Shown: in pieces, positions 1 to 7,619 of the stretch
How the letters are laid out: the number at the start of each line of letters is the position of its first letter
Numbering within the stretch: position 1 is the stretch's first letter
NCBI GenBank assembly: GCA_008364785.1
Contig: VTTJ01000011.1
Coordinates: forward strand, 1-64,000
Source of the DNA: Bacillus sp. BGMRC 2118
GTDB lineage: Bacteria; Bacillota; Bacilli; Bacillales; SA4
DNA: 64,000 bases
Reading direction: 5' to 3'
Position numbers and translations under genes: made by a program
The notes under the pieces: model-generated
Databases searched by the model: none
The model's input: the letters and a program-made list of their open reading frames with translations, nothing else
What the model was told of the DNA's origin: nothing

Positions 1-2
1 AT

Positions 3-101
3 GAGACACTTCAGGCCACCAAGAAGGTGACCCGAAAGTATAGTGTCTACTTTTCAATCAGCAGTACACAGGCACCACCCGAATTTTGTCGAATTCCATA
101 A
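3..101 (+). CDS. possible 3' tail of an upstream gene cut by the window edge
   Basis: One frame is open from the window edge to a TAA at 99-101 (32 codons). By Bacillus gene order the gene before smpB is usually rnr (RNase R), and the visible stretch ETLQATKKVTRKY is basic as RNase R tails often are, but I cannot identify it. The last dozen codons run through half of a REP-like palindrome (69-93), so the tail may have been rewritten by that repeat. It could also be non-coding. Confidence 0.25.
   Translation, partial: ETLQATKKVTRKYSVYFSISSTQAPPEFCRIP
69..93 (-). repeat. half copy of REP-like palindrome
   Basis: On the minus strand this reads as the left half of the repeats at 44881-44923 and 46421-46463 (TTCGACAAAATTCGGGTGG, then TGCCTG). 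The right arm is missing, so it cannot fold as the full copies do. Confidence 0.6.
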
Positions 102-104
102 ACG

Positions 105-133
105 TTGTGATAAGAGGGATAATTTGTTAAAAT
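105..133 (+). promoter_or_regulatory. candidate sigma-A promoter of smpB
   Basis: TTGTGA at 105-110, 17-bp spacer, TAAAAT at 128-133, preceded by TG at -14/-15 (extended -10). It lies 31 bp before the smpB start and its AAGGAGG ribosome site. smpB may also be co-transcribed with the upstream gene. Confidence 0.45.
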
Positions 134-163
134 GTTACTACGCAAAAAGGAGGTGTATTGTAA

Positions 164-628
164 ATGCCTAAAGGAGAAGGAAAAGTTGTTGCACAAAATA
201 AAAAGGCGACGCATGATTATTTTATTGAAGATACATACGAAGCGGGTATTGTCCTTCAAGGAACAGAGATTAAATCAGTTCGAGCAGGGAAGCTTAACTT
301 AAAGGATTCCTATGCACGAGTATTTAATGGCGAGATGTATTTATACAACCTGCATATTAGCCCGTATGAGCAAGGAAACCGTTATAATCATGAGCCGTTA
401 CGTACGAGAAAGCTTCTTCTTCATAAAAAACAGATTGCCAATCTAATTGGCGTAACAAAGGAAGAAGGATATACAATTGTTCCACTCAAGATCTATTTGA
501 AAAACGGGTTTGCCAAAGTATTAATTGGTCTTGGTAAAGGTAAGAAAAATTACGACAAGCGTGAGGACTTGAAGAAGAAAGAAGCGAAGCGTGATATTGA
601 ACGTGCTTTCAGAGAACGTCAGAAGTAA
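164..628 (+). CDS. smpB: SsrA-binding protein SmpB
   Basis: SmpB binds the tRNA-like domain of tmRNA and brings it to stalled ribosomes for trans-translation. The 154-residue product has the usual family length. Visible hallmarks are the N-terminal VAQNKKATHDYFIEDTYEAG segment, the GTEIKSVRAGK motif, and a very basic C-terminal tail (GKGKKNYDKREDLKKKEAKRD) that enters the empty mRNA channel. The ATG has a good AAGGAGG upstream. It directly precedes its RNA partner ssrA, the usual Bacillus arrangement. Confidence 0.97.
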   Translation: MPKGEGKVVAQNKKATHDYFIEDTYEAGIVLQGTEIKSVRAGKLNLKDSYARVFNGEMYLYNLHISPYEQGNRYNHEPLRTRKLLLHKKQIANLIGVTKEEGYTIVPLKIYLKNGFAKVLIGLGKGKKNYDKREDLKKKEAKRDIERAFRERQK

Positions 629-672
629 GGTAGCCAGATTTCATATTTGGAAAGCTAACTAGTAACTACCAA

Positions 673-700
673 TTGTATTACATCTTCAATGTGTTATAAT
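673..700 (+). promoter_or_regulatory. candidate ssrA promoter (extended -10)
   Basis: TTGTAT at 673-678, 16-bp spacer, and a perfect TATAAT at 695-700 preceded by TGT. Transcription would begin near 707, about 114 nt before the mature tmRNA 5' end, so a 5' leader would have to be removed (RNase P does this for pre-tmRNA). A closer promoter is possible but weaker by eye. Confidence 0.5.
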
Positions 701-908
701 AAGAATTGTCGTCAGGGAAGACAGACGGCAATTACAATTGAATAAGCAAGTAAGCTTATACTTCCCGTACTAACAACCCTTTTGATTTGAGAAGTAACAT
801 TCTTAAAATCATTTTATCATGGGGACGCTACGGATTCGACAGGGATAGTTCGAGCTTAGGTTGCGAGTCGAGGGGATCGGCCTCGTAAAAACGTCAAAGC
901 CAATAACT

Positions 909-947
909 GGCAAAACAAACAACAACTTCGCTTTAGCTGCTTAATAA
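909..947 (+). other. tmRNA proteolysis-tag reading frame
   Basis: The resume codon GGC (909-911) follows ATAACT as in B. subtilis tmRNA. The frame encodes GKTNNNFALAA and ends in tandem TAA TAA (942-947); with the alanine carried by tmRNA itself the tag is AGKTNNNFALAA. The terminal ALAA is the degron read by ClpXP-type proteases. The tag is three residues shorter than the B. subtilis tag. Confidence 0.9.
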
Positions 948-1165
948 CAGTCTATAGCGGTTCCTCCCTCCATCGCCCATGTGGTAGGGTAAGGGACTCA
1001 CTCTAAGTGGGCTACGCCGGAGTTCGCCGTCTGAGGACAAAGGAAGAGAACAACCAGACTAGCTACCTTAAAGCCTGTCGATAGGCCAAGAGGTTAGCGA
1101 ATCGCTAATATATCGACTACACTCGTAGAAGCTTAAGTGCCGTTATGTCTGGACGTGGGTTCGAT

Positions 1166-1443
1166 TAGTAATTAGTCGCCTTGTGTGGTAACACATAAGT
1201 GAAAATCCGGCTTTATCGGTGAAACCTAAGTCGCTCAATTAGTAGCGATACGGCAATGCCGAGCGGTATGTGGAGCAATCCAACAGCCGTGTATCGACTC
1301 ATAGACTGCCCAAAGGGTAGCACTAGGATACGAAATGATACCTGTAAAAGGGTAAAAATATGTTTCGTATAATACGCCGGAGGACCTGATGCTACAGGTT
1401 CAAGATATAGTCAGTGCCATTTGCGAAAGCATGGAATTGCACG
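1166..1443 (+). ncRNA. group I intron inside the ssrA T-loop
   Basis: This 278-nt insertion follows T1165 and ends in G1443, as group I introns do. P1 is visible: CGAT (1162-1165) pairs with GTCG (1175-1178), giving a U-G pair at the 5' splice site; UAG (1166-1168) continues the helix with UUA (1172-1174). P2 is CUUGUGUG / CACAUAAG (1180-1199) closed by a GUAA tetraloop. AAGATATAGTC at 1402-1412 matches the conserved S/P7 3' element, and its AGTC can pair with GACT at 1304-1307. No homing endonuclease frame is present. Self-splicing is inferred, not shown. Confidence 0.92.
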
Positions 1444-1475
1444 TCCCACCGTCTCCACCATACATAGGTGGATCC

Positions 1476-1504
1476 ACGACCAACTGTGAGTTGGTCGTTT
1501 TTTA
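1476..1504 (+). terminator. intrinsic terminator of ssrA
   Basis: A perfect 10-bp stem (ACGACCAACT / AGTTGGTCGT) with a GTG loop is followed by a T run, 15 nt after the tmRNA CCA end. Confidence 0.9.
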
Positions 1505-1508
1505 TTGT

Positions 1509-1703
1509 TTAAAAACTCCTCCTCACATCAAAGTTATCATTAAGTTTTTCTGCAACTAAGGTTTGTCTTGCTTTCTCGTTACCAGCTTTAAAAATTAAAC
1601 TTAAGTAAATAATTTTAAAGAGTGGTTCTAATCCTTTGTAGAAATCCTGTCTATCAGTGTATACTAAGGAGCAGACTTTTGGAAACAGATTGTAAATGAG
1701 ATG
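1509..1703 (-). pseudogene. possible gene remnant downstream of ssrA
   Basis: On the minus strand 64 codons are open down to a TAA at 1509-1511. The peptide looks protein-like (KGLEPLFKIIYLSLIFKAGN, then EKARQTLVAEKLNDNFDVRR) but there is no start codon with a ribosome site and a stop blocks it upstream. The region after ssrA is a common landing site for integrative elements, so this may be a leftover gene end. Chance openness in AT-rich DNA is not excluded. I do not recognise the family. Confidence 0.3.
1636..1665 (+). promoter_or_regulatory. candidate promoter of the MFS exporter gene
   Basis: TTGTAG (1636-1641), 18-bp spacer, TATACT (1660-1665). No clear operator is visible next to it. 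Confidence 0.4.
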
Positions 1704-1728
1704 TTATATAGAAAGATGGTGACACCGT

Positions 1729-2931
1729 ATGTCAGGAGAACAGCGGAAAAAGCTATTTATATTAATGATTAATATGTTTATTGCGATTGGGAGCTTTGGG
1801 ATTGTCATTCCGATTTTACCTGCTTATTTGGAGTCAATTAATCAGGGAGGAACAGCAGCTGGATTAATGATTGCAATATTTGCGGGAGCGCAGCTTATCT
1901 TTTCACCTATTGCAGGTAAGTGGACGGATCAATACGGCCGTAGAATGATGATTATTATTGGATTGATTGGACTTACTCTTTCAATGTTTGTGTTTTATGC
2001 GTTCGATTCTATATGGTGGTTGTATGCTTCCCGTGTGATCGGCGGCGTAGGAGCAGCACTCCTGATTCCGGCTATTTTTGCATATGTAGCAGATATAACA
2101 ACATTAGAGCAACGTGCGAAAGGGAACAGTTTTGTATCGGCTGCAATGTCACTCGGAATTGTAATTGGACCTGGAATTGGTGGCTTCCTAGCAGACTTTG
2201 GCTTGAAAATGCCATTCTTAGTATCTGCAATTGTCTCATCTGTAGCGGTTATCTTTTCGGTAATTGTCTTAAAAGAGAGTCAAACGGAAAAGCCGTCAGT
2301 AGGTGGTCACGTGCCGGAAGAATCAATGGCGAAAATGCTGGTTCGTTCTGTTAAAATGCCATACTTCATTCCATTAATCATTACGCTTGTGATGAGCTTT
2401 GGGTTAATGGCGTATGAATCAGTACTTGGTTTGTTTGTTGATAACCAGTTTGGTGCAACGCCTCAGGAAATTGCTGTGATGATTACAGCAACGGGTATTG
2501 TCAGTGTAGTGGTTCAATTATTTATCGTCGATAAGCTTGTAAACCGTTTTGGAGAGGGGAGTGTTCTTAACATCTTCCTAGGAGTAGTAGCGTTAGGATT
2601 CTTTCTTTCCTTATTCGCATCGAGTTATGTATTGTTCTTCGGTGTTACGTTGATTATCTTCTTAGCAACATCCATTCTTCGTCCAGTACTGAATACACTG
2701 ATATCGAAAATGGCTGGAAATGAACAAGGCTTTGCAATGGGGTTAAATAATACGTATATGAGTTTAGGAAATGTAATCGGACCAACACTGGCCGGTGCCT
2801 TATACGATGTGAATATTATTTATCCGTTTATTTTAGGGTTAGTACTTTTAGTCGTAACCCTACTTGTAACAATCATTTGGCAAAGACACTCACTGAAAAA
2901 GAACACGCCACAAAAACTAGAGCAGGCATAA
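1729..2931 (+). CDS. MFS multidrug exporter, Bmr/NorA type
   Basis: A 400-residue, 12-helix major facilitator that should expel drugs or toxic metabolites by proton antiport at the membrane. The loop between helices 2 and 3 carries the MFS signature (AGKWTDQYGRRMM), and helix 5 has antiporter motif C (GIVIGPGIGG). The N-terminus (FGIVIPILPAYL) resembles B. subtilis Bmr and S. aureus NorA. It is monocistronic, with its own promoter and a terminator shared with the convergent plsY. Substrates cannot be read from sequence; another subfamily of DHA1 exporters remains possible. Confidence 0.85.
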   Translation: MSGEQRKKLFILMINMFIAIGSFGIVIPILPAYLESINQGGTAAGLMIAIFAGAQLIFSPIAGKWTDQYGRRMMIIIGLIGLTLSMFVFYAFDSIWWLYASRVIGGVGAALLIPAIFAYVADITTLEQRAKGNSFVSAAMSLGIVIGPGIGGFLADFGLKMPFLVSAIVSSVAVIFSVIVLKESQTEKPSVGGHVPEESMAKMLVRSVKMPYFIPLIITLVMSFGLMAYESVLGLFVDNQFGATPQEIAVMITATGIVSVVVQLFIVDKLVNRFGEGSVLNIFLGVVALGFFLSLFASSYVLFFGVTLIIFLATSILRPVLNTLISKMAGNEQGFAMGLNNTYMSLGNVIGPTLAGALYDVNIIYPFILGLVLLVVTLLVTIIWQRHSLKKNTPQKLEQA

Positions 2932-2937
2932 AAATAA

Positions 2938-2975
2938 GAAGCATCTGACGGATTACTAGTCAGATGCTTCTTTTA
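2938..2975. terminator. bidirectional terminator between MFS gene and plsY
   Basis: A 12-bp perfect stem (GAAGCATCTGAC / GTCAGATGCTTC) with a 9-nt loop has T-rich sequence on the plus side and A-rich sequence on the other, serving both convergent genes. It touches the plsY stop codon. Confidence 0.85.
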
Positions 2976-3584
2976 TTTCTTCTTTGGCGGAACGCGTTCC
3001 TCTAAATTTTTATCAGTAATTTTTGGTTCTCTTCCTGCACTTATATTTCTCAAATTAGATCGGTGCAGATACACCATAAACAGTGTGAATAGTAAAAAGA
3101 AAACCGAATCCACTAGGTGATGAGTATAAGAGGAGTAGAGAAAAAGGGCGAAACTGATTGAAATTGAACCAATTGCAACAAATTTAGTAAGAAAGATCAT
3201 CACAATGAAGGTGAGTAATGCAATGAGTAGATAAACAGGATTTGCCACGACTAGTACACCAAATGTTGTAGCAACTGCTTTTCCGCCTTTAAACCTTGCA
3301 AAAATAGGGAAGCAATGACCAATTACAGCAAGAAATCCAATATACATAGAATAGACATCTAATTGGAGTAGTATAGGTAACAATGTTGCGACGATTCCTT
3401 TTAGAATATCCCCAACCATAACAACAGCTCCAGCTCGTTTACCTAAAATCCGAATGGAGTTTGTTGCACCTAAGTTCCCACTTCCATGTTGCCTAACATC
3501 TGTACTAAAAAATATTTTTCCTACAATTAACGCAGAGGGGATAGAGCCGATCAGGTATGAAAGTACAAAAACAATAATTAGCAT
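2973..3584 (-). CDS. plsY: glycerol-3-phosphate acyltransferase PlsY
   Basis: PlsY transfers the acyl group of acyl-phosphate to glycerol 3-phosphate, the first step of phospholipid synthesis, in the membrane. The 203-residue product has the expected multi-helix pattern and all three family motifs: GSGNLGATN (about residues 35-43), the glycine-rich acyl-phosphate loop GHCFPIFARFKGGKAVAT (about 89-106), and a C-terminal polar segment. The ATG follows GGGAGG. It stands alone and converges with the MFS gene. Confidence 0.95.
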   Translation of the reverse strand: MLIIVFVLSYLIGSIPSALIVGKIFFSTDVRQHGSGNLGATNSIRILGKRAGAVVMVGDILKGIVATLLPILLQLDVYSMYIGFLAVIGHCFPIFARFKGGKAVATTFGVLVVANPVYLLIALLTFIVMIFLTKFVAIGSISISFALFLYSSYTHHLVDSVFFLLFTLFMVYLHRSNLRNISAGREPKITDKNLEERVPPKKK

Positions 3585-3652
3585 TGCTGAACCTCCCTTC
3601 CCCTACATCATACTGAAATTTATATAAAAAAATACAGATATTTAAAAAATTT

Positions 3653-3678
3653 GGAAACTTTACCCTACCTGAATCGTA
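3653..3678 (+). promoter_or_regulatory. sigma-W-like ECF promoter of yknWXYZ
   Basis: GGAAAC at 3653-3658 and CGTA at 3675-3678 are separated by exactly 16 bp, matching the sigma-W pattern TGAAAC-N16-CGTA except at the first base. It lies 37 bp before the first ATG. In B. subtilis the same operon is known to belong to the sigma-W regulon. Confidence 0.75.
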
Positions 3679-3714
3679 CTACTTTATGACTATACGTTTT
3701 AGGGGGTTATTTAC

Positions 3715-4374
3715 ATGGAAGAGCAAGTAAAAGCAAAACCATCATTACTCGGGATGATCTGGAGCCCAACAGAGCAGTTGGAGAAAATTCGGTCTAATCC
3801 TCGAATTTGGGGTCCATTAGTTATTATTACCTTATTGTTTGTTGGGGCAAGTGCCTTATTAGCCTACACAACAGATATTGCTGCTCTACTTGGTGATGAA
3901 ATACCAGCTGAAGAACTAGCATTGGTTGAAGGATTTACTAGGATTTCGATGTTAATCGGAGGAGTCATTGGTCCGATTATCGGGATATTGGTCTCAACTC
4001 TCATCTATTTAGTTATTGCGAAGATTGTTTCTTCTGATGTTACATTTAAACAATTATTTTCAATGAACACGTACCTTATGGTCATTTCAGTGTTAGGGAT
4101 GATTATTAATGGTCTTGCAGCATGGGCAATGAACACAGATCCAACTGTTTATGTCACAAGTTTAGGTTCACTAATTGAAGCAAAAGGAATTGCTGGTGGA
4201 GTACTGAATACATTTGAAGTATTTACAATTTGGGGAACGATCCTTTCTGCGATCGGATTACAAAAGGTAGCGGGATTGTCAAAAGGCTTATCATGGACAA
4301 TTGCTATTGTGTTCTTCATTGTCGCATTAGTTTTTGCAGGAATAGGTGGAGCAATGCAGGGGTTAGGTGTTTAA
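3715..4374 (+). CDS. yknW: YIP1-family membrane protein YknW
   Basis: A 219-residue integral membrane protein of the Yip1 family with five or so predicted helices (for example residues 30-52, 80-105, 117-140, 165-185, 195-215). In B. subtilis YknW assists assembly of the YknXYZ ABC exporter, which protects against the killing peptide SdpC. Gene order here is the same: W, then adaptor, ATPase and permease. It is the first gene after the sigma-W-like promoter, has an AGGGGG ribosome site, and overlaps or nearly touches the next gene. Assignment rests on family and order. Confidence 0.85.
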   Translation: MEEQVKAKPSLLGMIWSPTEQLEKIRSNPRIWGPLVIITLLFVGASALLAYTTDIAALLGDEIPAEELALVEGFTRISMLIGGVIGPIIGILVSTLIYLVIAKIVSSDVTFKQLFSMNTYLMVISVLGMIINGLAAWAMNTDPTVYVTSLGSLIEAKGIAGGVLNTFEVFTIWGTILSAIGLQKVAGLSKGLSWTIAIVFFIVALVFAGIGGAMQGLGV

Positions 4375-4375
4375 T

Positions 4376-5497
4376 GTGAAGAAGAAGATTTGGATTGCAC
4401 TTGGTATTATCTTACTTATTTCAATTTTTATTGGAGTGAACGCAGTAAAATCCTATCAATCTACTCATTTTAAAGTTGAAACGGCATTACTTGAAGAAAA
4501 GGACCTTAGCTCAACAGTAATGGTACCAGGATCTTTAGCTTTAGAAAATGAACAAATTATTTACTATGCACCAGAAAATGGTGAAGTAACTGAGTTTGCA
4601 GTGGAAGAGGGAGGTACGGTTGAGGCAGGTACATCTCTTTTCACGTATGTAAATGATCAATTTGCAATTGAACAGGATAAGCATAATCTTATGATTGAAT
4701 CGAGTAACATACAGATTAATAGTTTAAAAGATAAAGAAGCGAGAGTGAAAGAAAGAGAGAAAGAGCTGGCAAAGCAATTGGGGAAAAAAGAAGCTGCGAA
4801 ACAAGTGGAACCGGAGCTTGAACAGCTTGAGGTTGAAAGAAAACTAGCCAATTTAGAACAAAAACAGCTTCTATTGCAAAAGGATTTATATGATAAGCAA
4901 CAAAATGATATGCAAGTAAAAAGTGAAATCAAAGGGACGATCCTTGAAATCAATGAAAAGGTGTTACAAAACAAGCAAAACACAAGTCCATTGATGCATA
5001 TTGCTGATTTGTCACAATACGTCATTACAGGTGTGATATCTGAATATGACGCCCTGAAGATTCAAAAGGATATGAAGGTTGTCATTACAAGTGATGCAGT
5101 ACCGGATCAAAAATGGAGCGGTACGGTTAAGTTTGTATCCTCTATTCCAGAAAGGCAGTCACCAGGACTAGAATCAGGCGGGAATGAAGTAGTTCAATAT
5201 CCAATTGAAGTAACGATCGAGAACCCTAGTCCACTAAAGCCGGGCTTCCAATTAATTATGGAAATTGAAACGGAAAATAAGAAGGCACATGTATTACCGA
5301 TGGATGCGGTGATTCAAACTGGTAAAAAGGAATATGTGTATATTGTAAAGGATGGAAAGGCTGTACGTCGTGAAGTCAAAACAGGCAGTAGTCAAGATGC
5401 ATTTATCGAGGTTAAAGATGGAGTGAAAAAAGACGAGAGAGTCATCATAAGTCCACCTGAAAAATTAAAGGATGGATCGGAAGTGACGGTTCGATGA
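4376..5497 (+). CDS. yknX: MacA/HlyD-type adaptor YknX
   Basis: Membrane-fusion-type adaptor protein that works with the YknYZ ABC transporter. An N-terminal helix (residues 4-23) anchors it; a biotinyl-lipoyl-like half (residues about 60-90) is followed by a long charged coiled-coil hairpin (about 105-190, rich in E/K/L/Q) and a beta-barrel region (about 210-370). I chose GTG 4376, giving MKKKIW, with GGGGTTAGG upstream; an in-frame GTG at 4367 overlaps the yknW stop and is also possible. The end overlaps yknY by 4 nt, suggesting translational coupling. Confidence 0.85.
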   Translation: MKKKIWIALGIILLISIFIGVNAVKSYQSTHFKVETALLEEKDLSSTVMVPGSLALENEQIIYYAPENGEVTEFAVEEGGTVEAGTSLFTYVNDQFAIEQDKHNLMIESSNIQINSLKDKEARVKEREKELAKQLGKKEAAKQVEPELEQLEVERKLANLEQKQLLLQKDLYDKQQNDMQVKSEIKGTILEINEKVLQNKQNTSPLMHIADLSQYVITGVISEYDALKIQKDMKVVITSDAVPDQKWSGTVKFVSSIPERQSPGLESGGNEVVQYPIEVTIENPSPLKPGFQLIMEIETENKKAHVLPMDAVIQTGKKEYVYIVKDGKAVRREVKTGSSQDAFIEVKDGVKKDERVIISPPEKLKDGSEVTVR

Positions 5498-6180
5498 TTC
5501 AGCTTGAATCTATTTCTAAAAGCTATACGATAGGAAAAGATCGTGTAAATATTTTAGAAAATATTAATTTGTCCATCTCGTCGGGTGAGTTTATTGCGAT
5601 TATGGGACCATCCGGGTCAGGTAAATCTACGTTAATGAATTTAATAGGTTGTCTAGACCGTCCAAGCTCGGGACATTATCACTTTAATGGTACCGACATC
5701 TCAAGCTTCAACGATGAAGAGCTAGCGAAAGTACGCAATCAATCAATTGGATTTGTGTTTCAACAATTTCAGTTACTGCCTCGATTAACAGCATTAAAAA
5801 ATGTAGAGCTGCCTATGATTTATGCAGGAATTGGGAAAAAGGAAAGGCAAGAGAGGGCAGCACATGCTCTGGAAAAGGTCGGATTAGAAAGTCGTATGGA
5901 TTTTCTACCTAGTGCCTTATCAGGAGGACAAAAGCAACGTGTTGCGATTGCAAGAGCCATTGTCAATAACCCTAGTCTGATATTAGCAGATGAACCAACT
6001 GGTGCATTAGATACAAATACGAGTCTAGCCATCATGGAACAGTTTATCAAGTTGAATCAAGAAGGAACGACAATCGTACTAGTAACACATGAAACAGAAA
6101 TAGGTGACTACGCAAAGCGGACCATTATCGTCCGTGACGGAGCGATAGTACGTGATGAAGAGAGGAGCCAAAAGGTATGA
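5494..6180 (+). CDS. yknY: ABC transporter ATPase YknY (MacB/LolD class)
   Basis: The nucleotide-binding subunit (228 residues) of the YknXYZ exporter. Walker A GPSGSGKST (about residues 38-46), the ABC signature LSGGQKQR (about 142-149) and Walker B LILADEPTGALD (about 161-172) are intact, with an H-loop histidine (LVTHE). It belongs to the MacB/LolD class, whose members drive mechanotransmission rather than classical substrate tunnelling. ATGA overlaps join it to both neighbours, so all subunits should be made in balance. Confidence 0.93.
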   Translation: MIQLESISKSYTIGKDRVNILENINLSISSGEFIAIMGPSGSGKSTLMNLIGCLDRPSSGHYHFNGTDISSFNDEELAKVRNQSIGFVFQQFQLLPRLTALKNVELPMIYAGIGKKERQERAAHALEKVGLESRMDFLPSALSGGQKQRVAIARAIVNNPSLILADEPTGALDTNTSLAIMEQFIKLNQEGTTIVLVTHETEIGDYAKRTIIVRDGAIVRDEERSQKV

Positions 6181-7370
6181 GTTTGCTAGAAAATATCATG
6201 ATGGCTCTTGCTTCAGTCAAAGCTCATAAAATGCGTTCTGCCTTAACCATGTTGGGAATTATCATTGGGGTAGCCGCTGTCATCATTGTTGTGGCCATTG
6301 GTCAGGGTGGAGAACAGATGATCAAGTCACAAATCGTAGGCGCAGGTGGTACGTTAGAGGTTTTTTATCAGCCTTCAGAAGAAGAAATTCAGGCAAATCC
6401 TAATATCTTCTTAGAACCGCCATTCACTCAGGAAGACATCCGTGCGTTAGAAGGTATTCCTGAGGTAAAGCAGGTGTTAGCTTCCAGCACACAATTTGGT
6501 AGTGTTCGATATCGAGAGAAAAGTGCAGAGTCATCGACGTTTGGAATTAATTCATCCTACTTTCAAGTTAATGAGTTTAAAATTGAAAGTGGAAGATCGT
6601 TTGATGATTCAGATTTTCTTGGTGGAAGAAGAGTGGCGATCATCAGTCAACAAATGAAAGAAGAGCTATTTGAAGAGAAAGAACCAGTCGGAGAAATCAT
6701 TCGAATAGGAAAACAGCCTGTCGAAATTATTGGGGTACTAGAAAAGCCAACTGGCTTGTTATCCTTTGGGGCGATAGAGGTATACTTACCTTGGAATACG
6801 TGGCGAACCATTTACGGTACAAGTGATTACAACCAAGTCACACTTCAGGCTGATACAATGGATGAGCTGAGTATTGTCGGTGAAAAGGCAACCAAGATGT
6901 TGAATGACATGCACGATACAGAGGAATCGTATCAAGTGTTAAATATGGAAGAGCTGGCAGATGGAATTGGGAAAGTGACCAATATTATGATTATGATCAT
7001 AGGTAGTATTGCAGGGATTTCTCTGTTTGTTGGAGGAATCGGTGTAATGAATATTATGCTTGTTTCTGTTACAGAAAGAACGAGGGAAATCGGAATCCGT
7101 AAAGCATTAGGAGCAACCAGACCTCAAATTTTGACTCAATTTTTAATTGAGGCAATTGTACTTACCTTTATTGGAGGAGTCATTGGGGTGATTTTAGGAG
7201 CAAGTATTGCTTCTATTGTTTCCGCTGTGGCAGGCTGGCCATCGCTAATTGCTTGGCCGGTTGTAGTAGGAGCTTTAGTCTTCTCCATGGTCATTGGGAT
7301 TATTTTCGGATTGTTACCAGCAAGTAAGGCCTCAAAATTAGATCCAATTGAATCATTAAGATACGAATAA
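6177..7370 (+). CDS. yknZ: MacB-type ABC permease YknZ
   Basis: A 397-residue permease with one N-terminal helix (about 17-45), a large extracytoplasmic MacB_PCD domain (about 50-260) and three C-terminal FtsX helices (about 272-300, 325-350, 360-382). The segment TERTREIGIRKALGATRPQI is the hallmark coupling helix of FtsX/MacB permeases. Last gene of yknWXYZ. By analogy with B. subtilis it confers resistance to a membrane-active peptide such as SdpC; the actual substrate here is unknown. Confidence 0.92.
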   Translation: MSLLENIMMALASVKAHKMRSALTMLGIIIGVAAVIIVVAIGQGGEQMIKSQIVGAGGTLEVFYQPSEEEIQANPNIFLEPPFTQEDIRALEGIPEVKQVLASSTQFGSVRYREKSAESSTFGINSSYFQVNEFKIESGRSFDDSDFLGGRRVAIISQQMKEELFEEKEPVGEIIRIGKQPVEIIGVLEKPTGLLSFGAIEVYLPWNTWRTIYGTSDYNQVTLQADTMDELSIVGEKATKMLNDMHDTEESYQVLNMEELADGIGKVTNIMIMIIGSIAGISLFVGGIGVMNIMLVSVTERTREIGIRKALGATRPQILTQFLIEAIVLTFIGGVIGVILGASIASIVSAVAGWPSLIAWPVVVGALVFSMVIGIIFGLLPASKASKLDPIESLRYE

Positions 7371-7473
7371 TTATTGTTGCAATACGTATATACATTTGGA
7401 CTTGTCATCAATACGATTAAATCACCAGTTATATATAATTGAAGACGAATGATCACTTATCACGCCCGATAAA

Positions 7474-7507
7474 AATCCCTTGTTTAGTGACAAGGGATAT
7501 TTTTTTA
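7474..7507 (+). terminator. terminator of yknWXYZ
   Basis: ATCCCTTG / CAAGGGAT stem (7475-7498) with an 8-nt loop followed by a run of T, about 100 bp after the yknZ stop. Confidence 0.85.
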
Positions 7508-7619
7508 CTTATTGAAGCTTGATACCTTCTCTAACACAAACCAGTTTATATAGGGAATAGGAACGATTGAACCCAAATGCAATACGTATATCGTTGAATA
7601 AAAAAGTGAAAGAGCTTTC

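Larger units (their letters stand above)
821..1460 (+). ncRNA. ssrA: tmRNA (ssrA), split by a group I intron
   Basis: tmRNA acts as tRNA-Ala and mRNA to rescue stalled ribosomes and tag their products. The 5' end GGGGACG pairs with CGTCTCC before the encoded CCA (1458-1460), with the G3-U wobble read by alanyl-tRNA synthetase. The tag frame begins with GGC at 909. The T arm is GTGGG / TTCGATT / CCCAC only after removal of 1166-1443. Spliced exons are 821-1165 and 1444-1460, giving 362 nt, the normal tmRNA size. Without splicing the T arm and acceptor stem cannot form properly, so intron removal should be essential for function. Confidence 0.95.

Noticed and set aside
2013..2354. 113-codon frame inside the MFS gene
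   Set aside because: Lies entirely within a well-supported gene in another frame; Cys/Trp-rich composition is unlike a real protein.
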